NCBI RefSeq assembly: GCF_900497595.1
Contig: NZ_UFQO01000002.1
Location: forward strand, 434,001 to 498,000
Direction: 5' to 3'
From: Treponema pectinovorum
GTDB taxonomy: Bacteria > Spirochaetota > Spirochaetia > Treponematales > Treponemataceae
DNA: 64,000 bases
Shown here in pieces: positions 50,988 to 60,533 of this stretch (position 1 is its first letter; every line of letters begins with the position of its first letter). Made by a program: the position numbers and the translations under genes. Below the pieces are notes generated by a model. The model was not told where the DNA came from and searched no databases. It saw only the letters and a program-made list of their open reading frames with translations.

Positions 50988-53513
50988 ATGGAAAGAGGCA
51001 AGAGTTCTGTTTTTAATATTGGTCTTATAATTTTTGCAGGTTTTGGCATACTCGCTGGAATTTTGATGCTCCTTTTTCAATTTATTTTTAGAGCGCCAAA
51101 AGTAGAAAAAAATCCTTTTTTTACACAATCGCCAATCGGTAGAGTTCTTTACATCAACTCGTACGATCCGAGTTATATTGTAACAAAAATACAGTTGCAC
51201 GGAGTTGATGAAATTCTGACCAAAGAAAATATCCTCTACGAAGTTATGTACATGGATATTCTCGATTCTTATAGCACAGAACGCTACGAACTTTTTTGCC
51301 AATCTGTAAAACACAAACTTTCAATTTCTGCAAAATTCGACGCAATTCTTGTAAGCGACGATGCAGCTTTGGACTTTGCACAAAAATATCAAGATGAATT
51401 TTTTTTAGGGCTTCCAATAATTTTTTTTGGAGTAAACGATATTGAGCGTGCAATCAATGCTGGCAAAAATCCGCTTATAACAGGTTTTGCAGAAGAAATC
51501 TCTTTTTCTGGAACTCAAGAAATAATGATTGAACAAAACCCGCACATAAGCGAAGTTGTTTTTATCATCGATAATTCACTAACTGGACGAGGCGATACTT
51601 TTCAACTTTTTTCAGCCTTAGATCAATATCCAAATCTAAATCATAAAATCATTTCGATAGATAATTTTCGAGTTGAGGAATTTTTAGAAATCCTTTCAAA
51701 AATTCCTCAAGATTCTGCGATAATTTGCCTCTCGTCGTTGCAAGCGTATGCACGCGAAAACGGAATTCCTGTTCATAAATTTTCAGAATTGATGGCAAAA
51801 AGCGTCCGTTCCATACCAATCTACAGAACGAATCCCACAGGAATGGGAGCTGGGTTTGTTGGTGGAAGAATTTACAATTACTACAATGCAGCTTTTATGG
51901 CTTGCTACCTTTTAAAAGGAATTTTAGCAGGCGATATTTCTATGCCTCAACAAGTAAAAATAGACAATACTTCTTCTTACATATTTGATTATGCTGTTTT
52001 AAAAAAGAAAAAGCTTGCTATGAATACACTTCCAAAAGATACAGTTTTTATAAATAAACCAAAATCTTTTTTAGAACTTTACGGCAAAGAACTTCTGCCT
52101 TTTTCAATAATATTCATATCGCTGATAATTTCTCTTTTATTTTCTATTGCAAGTTATGCGCGCTCAAAAAAAATCAACGGAATTATGATGTTGATGAATA
52201 AGCGTATGCGTCAGACGAACATAGAATTGATTTATTCAAAAAGCAAGCTTAGTTATGCTGCAAATAACGACCCTCTTACAGAACTTCCAAATCGCACTCA
52301 TGGTGAAGAAGAAATAAAAAAGATTTTAAAGTCTGGAATTCCTTTTTCTCTTTTTTTGATGGATATAGATGAATTAAAAAATTTTAACGATTCTTATACG
52401 CATGATTGTGGAGATTTTATTTTAAAAGAATTTGGCAAACGGCTTGCAAAACTCGCTCTGAACAATGAATACTTTGTAACTCGTTATGGTGGCGATGAAT
52501 TTATAATTGTTCACAAATATGGGCACATCGAAAAAACAGGCAAAGAAATTGAAAAATTGCATAAAATTTTAAAAGAACCGCTTATCTATAACGGAATCGT
52601 ATTGGATATAACTGTGACGATGGGTTTTACGGATTCCTCTTCAGAATTACCTTACGATGTTCTGATTGCAAATGCAGATATAGCGATGTATGAAGCAAAA
52701 AAAGCGGGCAAGGGAACAACAATCGCCTTTGTTCCAGAGATGAGGGAATACACTTTAAAGCGCAACAGAATTGTAGAGATTTTAAAAGATGAATGTGCTA
52801 GAGGAGGATTTGACATTCGCTATCAACCACAAGTTATCGCAAAAACTGGTGAAATCTACGGATTTGAGGCACTCGTTCGCCTTCAAGATTATGCTGTAGG
52901 ACCAGATGATTTTATTCCTGTTGCAGAAGATAGCGGTTTTATAATTCAGATTGGCAGAATAGTGACGGAGAAAGTTCTTGCACAAATGCATGAATGGCGT
53001 AAAAAGGGAATGAATCTTAAAAAAATCGCCATCAATTATTCAAATGGGCAGCTTGTGGATTATGAATACGTGCCGTTTTTGAAAAAATTGCTCGAAAAAT
53101 ACGAAATTCCACCAGAGATGATCGAAATCGAAATTACAGAAAGTTTGTTTATCGGTAAAAGAGAACGCTCGAATCAACTCTTTCTTGATTTGGCGGAAAT
53201 TGGTGTAAGTCTTGCACTGGACGATTTTGGAACAGGTTATTCCTCGTTGAGCTATCTCACTTTTGTTCCTGCAAAAAAAGTTAAAATCGATAAATCGATG
53301 GTGGATAATTATTTAATTGACGGCAAAGAACAGTTTATAAAAAACATAGTTCAACTTGTACACGGACTTGGAATGAAGTTGACTGTGGAAGGGGTTGAAA
53401 ATAAATGGCAGTTTGAAAAATTAAACAGGATGAACTGCGACTATATTCAAGGATACTTTTTCAGCAAACCGATGAAAGCCGAGTCTGTTCCAGAATTTAC
53501 GGTCGCTATATAA
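50988..53513 (+). CDS. GGDEF-EAL protein with periplasmic ABC-binding-protein-like sensor
   Basis: One signal-anchor helix (residues 10-34) is followed by a 300-residue extracytoplasmic domain that resembles the periplasmic binding proteins of the PF04392 type (LYINSYDPSYIVTKIQLHGVDEI, FDAILVSDDAALDFAQ), a second transmembrane helix near residue 375, then GGDEF with RYGGDEF and EAL with FEALVRL, EIEITESLF, DDFGTGYSSLSYL, EGVEN and QGYFF. Both active sites look intact, so synthesis and hydrolysis of c-di-GMP are possible, probably controlled by a ligand outside the cell. The ATG at 50988 is used; longer versions have no ribosome site. Confidence 0.9.
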   Translation: MERGKSSVFNIGLIIFAGFGILAGILMLLFQFIFRAPKVEKNPFFTQSPIGRVLYINSYDPSYIVTKIQLHGVDEILTKENILYEVMYMDILDSYSTERYELFCQSVKHKLSISAKFDAILVSDDAALDFAQKYQDEFFLGLPIIFFGVNDIERAINAGKNPLITGFAEEISFSGTQEIMIEQNPHISEVVFIIDNSLTGRGDTFQLFSALDQYPNLNHKIISIDNFRVEEFLEILSKIPQDSAIICLSSLQAYARENGIPVHKFSELMAKSVRSIPIYRTNPTGMGAGFVGGRIYNYYNAAFMACYLLKGILAGDISMPQQVKIDNTSSYIFDYAVLKKKKLAMNTLPKDTVFINKPKSFLELYGKELLPFSIIFISLIISLLFSIASYARSKKINGIMMLMNKRMRQTNIELIYSKSKLSYAANNDPLTELPNRTHGEEEIKKILKSGIPFSLFLMDIDELKNFNDSYTHDCGDFILKEFGKRLAKLALNNEYFVTRYGGDEFIIVHKYGHIEKTGKEIEKLHKILKEPLIYNGIVLDITVTMGFTDSSSELPYDVLIANADIAMYEAKKAGKGTTIAFVPEMREYTLKRNRIVEILKDECARGGFDIRYQPQVIAKTGEIYGFEALVRLQDYAVGPDDFIPVAEDSGFIIQIGRIVTEKVLAQMHEWRKKGMNLKKIAINYSNGQLVDYEYVPFLKKLLEKYEIPPEMIEIEITESLFIGKRERSNQLFLDLAEIGVSLALDDFGTGYSSLSYLTFVPAKKVKIDKSMVDNYLIDGKEQFIKNIVQLVHGLGMKLTVEGVENKWQFEKLNRMNCDYIQGYFFSKPMKAESVPEFTVAI

Positions 53514-53537
53514 ATCCATTTTCGCTACAATGGTTTT

Positions 53538-54311
53538 ATGAGCATTTTAGAAGATTACTACAATAGATTTGATGAAGAGCACAGACTTTCTACCCGACAT
53601 GGAATTGTAGAATTTACAGTTACACTAAAATACATACACGAATGCATTGGAGAGCGAAAGTCGCTTTCTATTTTAGATTTGGGAGCAGGAACTGGCAGAT
53701 ATTCCGTTTCTTTGGCGCAGGAAGGGCATACAGTTACAGCCGTTGAACTTGTAGAAAAAAATCGAAAACGAATCGAAGCGAAACATCAAAGTGGAGTTCA
53801 CATTTGGCCAGGCAATGCGCTGGATTTAAGTTTTTTGGATGAAGAATCTTTTGACATCGCTTTGGTTTTTGGACCTATGTATCATCTTCATTCTAAAGAA
53901 GAACGCCTTAAAGTTTTTGAACAGGTAAAACGGGTTACAAAAAAAGATGGCTTTATACTTGTTGCCTATGTGATGAATGAGTACAGTATAATCGAATATT
54001 GTTTTAAAAAGGCACAAATCGCTTCGCTGTTAAAAGAAAAACGCGTAACAAAAGATTTTCATACAGTAAGTTCAGAAAAAGACCTTTACAGTTATCTGCG
54101 TTTGGAAGATATAAACGAATTGAACGAGGTGGCAAATTTAAAGCGGGTAAAAATAATTGCTGCGGATGGTCCAAGCGATTATATGCGTCGCGAATTAAAT
54201 GCGATGGATGAAGAAACTTTTAAAATTTTTATTGACTATCAGCTGGCAACCGCAGAACGAGCAGAGCTTTTGGGTGCTTCGAGCCATACTGTTGACATTT
54301 TAAAGCGATAA
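53538..54311 (+). CDS. Class I SAM-dependent methyltransferase
   Basis: The glycine motif LDLGAGTGRYSVSLAQ (residues 47-62) and acidic VELVEKN mark a class I SAM methyltransferase of the UbiE/methyltransf_11 group, 257 residues. The substrate is unknown. TACAAT ends six bases before the ATG and there is no ribosome site, so the transcript may be leaderless. It precedes fabD-fabG but a 112-base gap separates it from them. Confidence 0.8.
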   Translation: MSILEDYYNRFDEEHRLSTRHGIVEFTVTLKYIHECIGERKSLSILDLGAGTGRYSVSLAQEGHTVTAVELVEKNRKRIEAKHQSGVHIWPGNALDLSFLDEESFDIALVFGPMYHLHSKEERLKVFEQVKRVTKKDGFILVAYVMNEYSIIEYCFKKAQIASLLKEKRVTKDFHTVSSEKDLYSYLRLEDINELNEVANLKRVKIIAADGPSDYMRRELNAMDEETFKIFIDYQLATAERAELLGASSHTVDILKR

Positions 54312-54423
54312 TTTTTCCCTTGCATAAGCGATGACATTCTTATAAACTAAAATGACATTTTTCTAATTTTTGTCAAAGTCAATTTTATGGTTTGCTTTGC
54401 AAACTTTTTATAGGAGAAAATCT

Positions 54424-55377
54424 ATGGCTAAAAAATACGCATTTTTATTTCCAGGACAGGGTGCTCAGGCTCCAGGAATGATAAAAGACATCTGTGAAAA
54501 TCATCCAGAAGCGCTTAAAGTTGTTGAAGAAGTTTCTAAAATTACAGGAAAGGATATGAAAAAACTTCTTTGGGACACTCCTCAGGAAGAATTGAGCCGC
54601 TCAGACAACAGCCAGCTTGCTATTACAACTGCAAGTCTTGCAATAATGGCAGCATTAAAGACAAAAGGGATTGAACCTTCCGCTGCAATGGGATTTTCGC
54701 TTGGTGAATTTCCTGCTTTGTACGCTGCAGGAATTTTATCTTTTGAAGATGTTATAAATGTTGTTAGCAAGCGTGGTGCTATAATGCAGGGCGTTTGCGA
54801 AAAAATTGCTGCAGAAAACGAAGGCAATGCACCTGGAATGAGTGCAATTTTGGGACTTCCACCAGAAAAGGTTGAAGAACTTGCTTCTGGAATAGAAGGC
54901 GCTTATGCTGCAAACTTGAATTCTGTTAAACAGACTGTAATTGCAGGAACTGCCGAAGGTCTTGCTAAGGCAGAAGAAAAGGCAAAAGAACTCGGTGCAA
55001 AAAGGACAATCAGGCTCGCAGTTGCAGGTCCATTCCACAGCCCTTTGATGCAGCGTGCAGCTGACGATTTTAAAGTAGCACTAGAGCCTTATTCATTTGG
55101 AAATCCAAAAATCGCTTTGTTTTCTAATGTTACTGGTAAAAAAGTTACAGAAGGAGCGAGTGCAAAACTCAGCGCTGTTGACCACTTAACTCATCCTGTT
55201 CGCTGGACTGACGAAGAAAAAGTTCTTGCTGACCTTATAAAAGAAGATGGCGGCGAATGGGTTATTTTGGAAGTTGGCCCTGGAAAAGTTCTTTCTGGTC
55301 TTTGGGGACAGACTGAATTTGGCGAAGCAAATGTGGCAATTCCTGTTAATACAGAAGAAGCTCTTGCCTCTTTGTAA
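54424..55377 (+). CDS. fabD: Malonyl-CoA:ACP transacylase FabD
   Basis: FabD moves malonyl from CoA to the acyl carrier protein at the start of fatty-acid elongation. The nucleophile is S92 in GFSLGEFPAL (usually GHSLGE, so the residue before Ser is Phe, not His), and the second active-site histidine is in VAGPFHSPLM. The protein is 317 residues. The start is ATG 54424 with AGGAG; the longer upstream frame has no site. fabG follows after 33 bases. Confidence 0.93.
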   Translation: MAKKYAFLFPGQGAQAPGMIKDICENHPEALKVVEEVSKITGKDMKKLLWDTPQEELSRSDNSQLAITTASLAIMAALKTKGIEPSAAMGFSLGEFPALYAAGILSFEDVINVVSKRGAIMQGVCEKIAAENEGNAPGMSAILGLPPEKVEELASGIEGAYAANLNSVKQTVIAGTAEGLAKAEEKAKELGAKRTIRLAVAGPFHSPLMQRAADDFKVALEPYSFGNPKIALFSNVTGKKVTEGASAKLSAVDHLTHPVRWTDEEKVLADLIKEDGGEWVILEVGPGKVLSGLWGQTEFGEANVAIPVNTEEALASL

Positions 55378-55409
55378 TTTTATGATCCTAAATATAAACG
55401 GAGAATTGT

Positions 55410-56153
55410 ATGTTGTTACAAAATAAAAAAGCACTTGTAACTGGCTCTTCACGCGGAATTGGCCGCTCTATTGTTGAAGAATTTATAAAAAATGGCTGTG
55501 AAGTTTGGGGCTTGTGCTCAAAAGAAAGCGCTGGAAAATCTGAACTTGAAACTCTTGCAAAAGAAAATGGCGTTGTTTTTCATGAGATTTATGCTGATGT
55601 TGGCGACTATGAAAAAGTTACAGCTGTTGTAAAAGAAGCGCTCGCATCTTCTGGTGGATTTGATGTGCTTGTAAACAACGCAGGTATAACTCGCGACGGA
55701 CTTTCTTTTAGAATGAAAAAAGAAGATTGGGACGATGTTTTACGGGTAAATTTGACCGCTGCTTTTTTAATCTGCCAGATTGTTTCTAACGATATGATAA
55801 GAAAACGTGCAGGTTCAATAATCAATATGACAAGCATTGTAGGAATTCACGGTAACGGCGGACAAGTAAATTATGCGGCTTCTAAAGGTGGCTTAATCGC
55901 TTTTTCAAAATCTTTGGCAAGCGAAGTTGGCAGCCGCGGTGTTAGAGTAAACTGCATTGCTCCAGGTTTCATAGAAACCGATATGACAAATGTTTTAAAA
56001 GAAGAATTAAAAAATGCTATGGTTGAAAGAATCCCTTTAAAAAGGCCAGGCGTTCCAAAAGATGTTGCTAATGCTGCTTTGTATCTTGCCAGCGATTTGA
56101 GTTCTTATGTTACGGCTCAAGTTATTGGCGTTGATGGCGGTATGGGAGCTTAA
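55410..56153 (+). CDS. fabG: 3-oxoacyl-ACP reductase FabG
   Basis: A classical SDR enzyme that reduces 3-oxoacyl-ACP with NADPH. TGSSRGIGRSIVEEF binds the cofactor, NNAG near residue 90 and the Y-x-x-x-K site YAASKGG complete the active site with the preceding Ser. Length 247 is normal. It forms an operon with fabD and is followed by a strong terminator. Confidence 0.93.
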   Translation: MLLQNKKALVTGSSRGIGRSIVEEFIKNGCEVWGLCSKESAGKSELETLAKENGVVFHEIYADVGDYEKVTAVVKEALASSGGFDVLVNNAGITRDGLSFRMKKEDWDDVLRVNLTAAFLICQIVSNDMIRKRAGSIINMTSIVGIHGNGGQVNYAASKGGLIAFSKSLASEVGSRGVRVNCIAPGFIETDMTNVLKEELKNAMVERIPLKRPGVPKDVANAALYLASDLSSYVTAQVIGVDGGMGA

Positions 56154-56488
56154 AACTTACAAGGGCGTGCGCAAGCACGCCTTTTTTGTGTAAATCTTTG
56201 TTTAAGAATTTGGCTCTGGCACTTTGCTGTATTCTTAGCCCAGATTGTAGCGGCTTGCCTAAGGCAAGTTGCATAGTGAGCACTCCTGTGCGAACGAAGC
56301 AATGCAGCGGTAGCGGAACCGCGGAAAGCTGGTGATGTGGGCGATGTGCTCCTTATAGTTTTTTCGCTGACAAATCTTTTTTTTAACGATAGAATGGGTG
56401 TATTGCCGACTTGTTATTTGCTTTTTGATTATAAATGCTGATTGCAGATTTTGAGCCTGACAGGTTTTGCAATTTTAAGGAGTGTTTG
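56154..56488. other. 335-base region: terminator, hairpin repeat, then a promoter
   Basis: After the terminator a GC-rich repeat (56230-56345) carries hairpin CTTGCC-TAA-GGCAAG and the 17-base word TTAGCCCAGATTGTAGC (56235-56251) shared inverted with 15077-15093. Then comes a promoter, CTGACA (56367-56372), 17 bases, TAGAAT (56390-56395), with a leader of about 87 bases to the LpoB-like ATG. Confidence 0.65.
56164..56187 (+). terminator. Rho-independent terminator after fabG
   Basis: GGCGTGC, loop GCAA, GCACGCC and six T make a near-ideal terminator. Confidence 0.92.
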
Positions 56489-57094
56489 ATGAAAAAATCT
56501 TTTTTTGCGGCTTTTGCCCTTGTTTTTGCTTTTTTTGGTTGCGCTTCGACTTCTAGTAATGTGGAAAGAATTTCTTCTTCTACGCAGACGGATCTGAGCG
56601 GTTATTGGAACGACACCGACGTGCGCATTGTTGCCGAAAACCTTATAAATCAGTGCGTGAACGCCAGAGCGATTGCGGCTTTTTCTTATGGCAAAAATCG
56701 TGAGCCTGTTGTAATTCTTGGAACTTTTAAAAATCAAAGCGATGAGCATATCGACACTTCTATTCTTTCTAAAAAATTTGAAATTGCACTTATAAACAGC
56801 GGCAAGGTTGATTTTGTCGCTTCTTCTTCTGAACGAGGCGAAGTTAGAAACGAACGCAATGAGCAGCAGACTTTTGCTTCTGAGGCGACTGCAAAAAGCC
56901 TTGCAAACGAAACTGGTGCAGACTTTATGTTGATTGGTTCTGTAAAGACAATCGTAGATTCTTCTACCAAACAGAGAACTAGAACTTATTATGTAACTGC
57001 GGAACTTATAGATATAGAAACAAACAGAAAACTTTGGGCTGGAGAAGACAGTTCTATCAAAAAATTGATAACTAATAACAGTTATAGATATTAG
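56489..57094 (+). CDS. LpoB-like lipoprotein (penicillin-binding-protein activator family)
   Basis: The signal peptide ends in lipobox FFGCAS (Cys 18). The mature part carries the PF13036 features: ENLINQCVNARAIAAF, ILGTFKNQSDEHIDT and a C-terminal LIGSVKTIVD with beta strands, as in LpoB that activates PBP1b in enterobacteria. Treponemes have a thin peptidoglycan and may use it in a related way, but this is inferred. The start has AAGGAG. It opens a three-gene envelope group. Confidence 0.85.
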   Translation: MKKSFFAAFALVFAFFGCASTSSNVERISSSTQTDLSGYWNDTDVRIVAENLINQCVNARAIAAFSYGKNREPVVILGTFKNQSDEHIDTSILSKKFEIALINSGKVDFVASSSERGEVRNERNEQQTFASEATAKSLANETGADFMLIGSVKTIVDSSTKQRTRTYYVTAELIDIETNRKLWAGEDSSIKKLITNNSYRY

Positions 57095-57113
57095 TTTTGA
57101 GCGGTTGCCTGCG

Positions 57114-58085
57114 ATGAAGAAAATTTTTCTTTCATTCTGTTTTGTTTTTTTTAATTTTGCGCTTTTTGCTAGCGGAAAAGGCGATGATTTTTCGTTTGAA
57201 AAAATTGAAAAAAAATATCCGTCATCGTCTTATATTTGGGCGCTTGGTCAGGGTGCGTCGCTAGAAAATGCTGCCAGTTCTGCAAAACTTTCTGTATGTC
57301 AGACTTTGGGCGAGAGCCTCCGTGGTGAGCAAAAAACAACTTCGTTTTCTGATTCCAAAGGAAAGGAAGAAAGTTCTTTAAGCACTTCTGTTGACGAAGC
57401 GGTTCTTTTTGAACACATAACCGGTATCGTAATAAAAGAAACTTGGCGAACAGATAAAGGCAATGGCGACTGGATTGCTCTTGCCGTTTTGGATAAAAAA
57501 GAAGCCGCCGATTATTATTCAAAACTTGCGATGCAAAAAAACAGTGAAATTTCTTCTTTGGTTTTGCGTGCGGAAGAAATATATCCTTCGTTTGATTCCT
57601 TATCGCTTTTAAGCGATGCTCTTTTGAAAGCTCAGGATAATCAATACAATTTAGACCTTTTGCTTGTGTTAAATCGCACTAAGCATGCTATGACGAGAAT
57701 GTCTTATGGTTCTGTACAAAAACTTAATCTCTTATATCGCGAAAAAGCAGCTGGAATAAGTGTTAGTGTAAATGTCGAAGACGATAGCGAAGGTCTTATT
57801 TATTCTGCGTTGGTTGAAAAATTAAAGGAAAAAGGCGTTTCTGTTGTAAATTCAAATGCACAATATGAAATAAACGCTGTTGTAAAATTGGAAGAGCAGG
57901 ATTCTTTGGATTCAAAAAATTTTTACGCTCGCTATTCTTTTTTTGCACCGTTGACAATGGAAAATTCCACCGTTGTTAAACCTTTCAGCATAACAGGAAG
58001 AGAGGGACACATTTCTTTGGAGCAAGCATACAGAAGATGTTATATAAAAATTGCCTCGCGCATTAAAGACGAGTTTTTGCGTTAA
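57114..58085 (+). CDS. LPP20-like exported protein
   Basis: The signal peptide is MKKIFLSFCFVFFNFALFAS. The following region (SSYIWALGQGASLENAASSAKLSVCQTLGESLRGEQ) matches the LPP20/LPP20-like family, whose members are outer-membrane or periplasmic proteins with no clear function. The C-terminal half is alpha/beta and unrecognised. It is 20 bases after the LpoB-like gene, and both probably work in the envelope. Start ATG 57114; a TTG nine bases upstream is less likely. Confidence 0.75.
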   Translation: MKKIFLSFCFVFFNFALFASGKGDDFSFEKIEKKYPSSSYIWALGQGASLENAASSAKLSVCQTLGESLRGEQKTTSFSDSKGKEESSLSTSVDEAVLFEHITGIVIKETWRTDKGNGDWIALAVLDKKEAADYYSKLAMQKNSEISSLVLRAEEIYPSFDSLSLLSDALLKAQDNQYNLDLLLVLNRTKHAMTRMSYGSVQKLNLLYREKAAGISVSVNVEDDSEGLIYSALVEKLKEKGVSVVNSNAQYEINAVVKLEEQDSLDSKNFYARYSFFAPLTMENSTVVKPFSITGREGHISLEQAYRRCYIKIASRIKDEFLR

Positions 58086-58111
58086 GGCTTTGTTTTAAAG
58101 AGAGTTTGACT

Positions 58112-58138
58112 TAAAAAAACGGCATTTTTTGCCGATAA
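58112..58138 (+). promoter_or_regulatory. Putative sigma-28 (FliA) promoter for the DUF4015 gene
   Basis: TAAA (58112-58115), exactly 15 bases, GCCGATAA (58131-58138) equal the FliA consensus with no mismatch. The ATG is only seven bases further. The spacer also forms a small hairpin CGGCA/TGCCG (58120-58134), which could be its only meaning. Confidence 0.45.
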
Positions 58139-58145
58139 TTCAGAT

Positions 58146-60533
58146 ATGCGCATTTATTCTTTACTAATCGGCTCATTGATGTTTTTTTCTTCGTGTGTGG
58201 CTTCTGCTCACTCGCCAAATCCTATATATGTATTGCCAGAAACGGCTGTTCCCGATTCTCCTTCGGTTTCTACGGGAGGAGTTGTTGCTGGTGCTTCAAG
58301 CGGACTCTACAGGCTTACTTCTACAAAAACCGCTATTCCACTTTGGACAGAATCTAAAGTTTTAAAAATAATAAAAACTTCTTCTACAGACGGAAGATGG
58401 TATTTTTTAACTGGCAATGGAATTTTAACTTCTACTGACCTTAAATCATTTGAATACAGAAATTCTGGACTTCCGTTTTTAAAAATGAAAAGTTTTGAAG
58501 GCGATTCCGTTTCTTTTTCCCAAAAACCTGCGCAATTAAAAGATTTAGAAATTCATCCAGAAAATCCTGATATTTTGGTTACTGCGACAAAAGATAATGT
58601 TTTTATAACGTATGATGGTGGCCTGAATTGGAAAAATCTCGGTTCCATGAGTGCTGGAACTTCTGGTATAAAAGCAGTTGCTGTCTGCAATATTGAAAAT
58701 TCTCTGGTTGTCTTTATGGCGCATCCAATTTTTGGTTTTTCGTATATAATGCCACTTGCCGATAAGCCTGTTTGGAAAGATTGCAACGGCGGTTTTGAAA
58801 ATATGAAGGGTCAGACTTACCCAGATGAAATTTCTGATATTTGCCCTGTTGTTTTTAAAAGAGAAGACGGTTCTTCCACGACAGAAATTTATGTGAGCCA
58901 GACTTTTCTTCCACGCCTTTACCGTTTTGACTGGGCTTTAAAAAGAGGCGTTCTTTTGTACAGCGGCAAAGAACCTGCAGACACGATTGATGGACTTTTT
59001 TGGAACGGCAAAAATCTTTTGTACACTCGACCTGGCGAAATTGCGTCGTTGGATGTTCAATCGCAGAATTTGGGCACGGTTTCGCAAAGTTATTACGCTT
59101 GGAAGGATTCCTTTTCTGCCCTTTCAACTTCTGACACCCTTTATTGTGCTTGGATTCCAGAAGATAGGAATCTGACATCTGGCCTTTCTCTATCTGAGCT
59201 TTGGCTATTAAAACCTGAACTTTGCACAAATGCTTATTCCGAAAAAGTTTTGAACAAAAAAAGCATATATTGCCCAGCAAATCACGTAACAACTCAATCT
59301 GGAATAGATAGATACAAAAAAATCATATTGGAAAACAAACTCAATAGCCTCGTTATCGATATGAAAGATGATTATGGACTTTTACGATACGATGCAAAAG
59401 ACCCGCTGGTTGTAGAAAAGGGGTATGTTTCAAAATATCACATAAATCTGAATCATTTTGTTTCTGAAATGAAAAAAGATGGAATATATCTGATTGCAAG
59501 AATTGTCGTATTTAAAGATAAAAATTTAAGTCAGTATGCTGGCGGCAAATACGCGGTTTGGGATAAAACTTTAAACCGAGCGTGGATTGGAACCAAAGGT
59601 ATGGAAGATGTTACCGACGAAAACGGAGTCGTAACTTCGCAGAAGATGGCATACTACGACGAAAATTGGGTAGATCCGTATTCGCCTGAAGTTTGGGAAT
59701 ACAATGTTCGCGTTGCAAAAGAACTCATAGCAGGCGGTTTTGATGAAATTCAGTTTGATTATATTCGCTTTCCTACCGACGGCAAAAATATGGCAAATGC
59801 AGTTTTTAGATGGAAGGATACAGGCATGGATAAGGAAAGCGCACTTCTTTCGTTTCTTTCTTATGCACGCAAAAATATAGATGCTCCTATTGGAATAGAC
59901 ATTTACGGGGCGAATGGTTGGTATCGCTCTGGGGCAAGGACAGGACAAGATGTTGAACAGCTTTCTGAATATGTAGATGTGATTTGTCCAATGTTTTATC
60001 CGAGCCATTTTGAGCAGGATTTTTTGAACTATGCGCCGGTTTCCGAACGCCCATACAGAATTTACTATTACGGGTCGTATCGCAACACTGTTATAGGACG
60101 AAACAGAATTATCGTAAGACCGTGGGTTCAATCTTTTTATCTAAATGTTCGTTACGACAGGCAATGGTACGGAAAAGAATATGTTAAGCAGCAGGTTTAC
60201 GGAGTGCGCGACAGCGTAGACAAGGGCTATATGTACTGGAACAATATTGGTCGCTACGATGATATTTCTCCAGATGTAGGAACAACCCAGTATACAGGAA
60301 GCGCTTACGAGGCATTAAAGGAATACAGAAAACCTGCATTGGGTAGTTCAAATCTTATGTATCCAAAAAAAGTTCAAAATGAGAATGCTTTGAGTGAAAA
60401 TCTTTCTGATATGACGCTTTTAGATTCGGTGCGTAAAGATGAAAAAAAGGATTCATCGAATTCTATTTTTCCTTCAATTTCTGATATAAGAAAACTATGG
60501 CAGGCATACGAAAGTGACAAACACGAAATATAA
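58146..60533 (+). CDS. DUF4015 putative glycoside hydrolase, exported
   Basis: After a signal peptide (possible lipobox FFSSCVAS, Cys 17) the first 350 residues look like a beta-propeller (repeated YFLTGNGILTSTD, LVTATKDNVFITYDGGLNW). The second half is the PF13200 (DUF4015) barrel, with the family motif GFDEIQFDYIRFP near residue 531 and YMYWNNIGRYDDISPDV near the end; members are thought to be glycoside hydrolases of GH-13-like fold. It is not tested enzymatically as far as I know. The gene has no ribosome site, and a FliA-type promoter lies directly upstream. Its end overlaps mnmE by 20 bases. Confidence 0.8.
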   Translation: MRIYSLLIGSLMFFSSCVASAHSPNPIYVLPETAVPDSPSVSTGGVVAGASSGLYRLTSTKTAIPLWTESKVLKIIKTSSTDGRWYFLTGNGILTSTDLKSFEYRNSGLPFLKMKSFEGDSVSFSQKPAQLKDLEIHPENPDILVTATKDNVFITYDGGLNWKNLGSMSAGTSGIKAVAVCNIENSLVVFMAHPIFGFSYIMPLADKPVWKDCNGGFENMKGQTYPDEISDICPVVFKREDGSSTTEIYVSQTFLPRLYRFDWALKRGVLLYSGKEPADTIDGLFWNGKNLLYTRPGEIASLDVQSQNLGTVSQSYYAWKDSFSALSTSDTLYCAWIPEDRNLTSGLSLSELWLLKPELCTNAYSEKVLNKKSIYCPANHVTTQSGIDRYKKIILENKLNSLVIDMKDDYGLLRYDAKDPLVVEKGYVSKYHINLNHFVSEMKKDGIYLIARIVVFKDKNLSQYAGGKYAVWDKTLNRAWIGTKGMEDVTDENGVVTSQKMAYYDENWVDPYSPEVWEYNVRVAKELIAGGFDEIQFDYIRFPTDGKNMANAVFRWKDTGMDKESALLSFLSYARKNIDAPIGIDIYGANGWYRSGARTGQDVEQLSEYVDVICPMFYPSHFEQDFLNYAPVSERPYRIYYYGSYRNTVIGRNRIIVRPWVQSFYLNVRYDRQWYGKEYVKQQVYGVRDSVDKGYMYWNNIGRYDDISPDVGTTQYTGSAYEALKEYRKPALGSSNLMYPKKVQNENALSENLSDMTLLDSVRKDEKKDSSNSIFPSISDIRKLWQAYESDKHEI

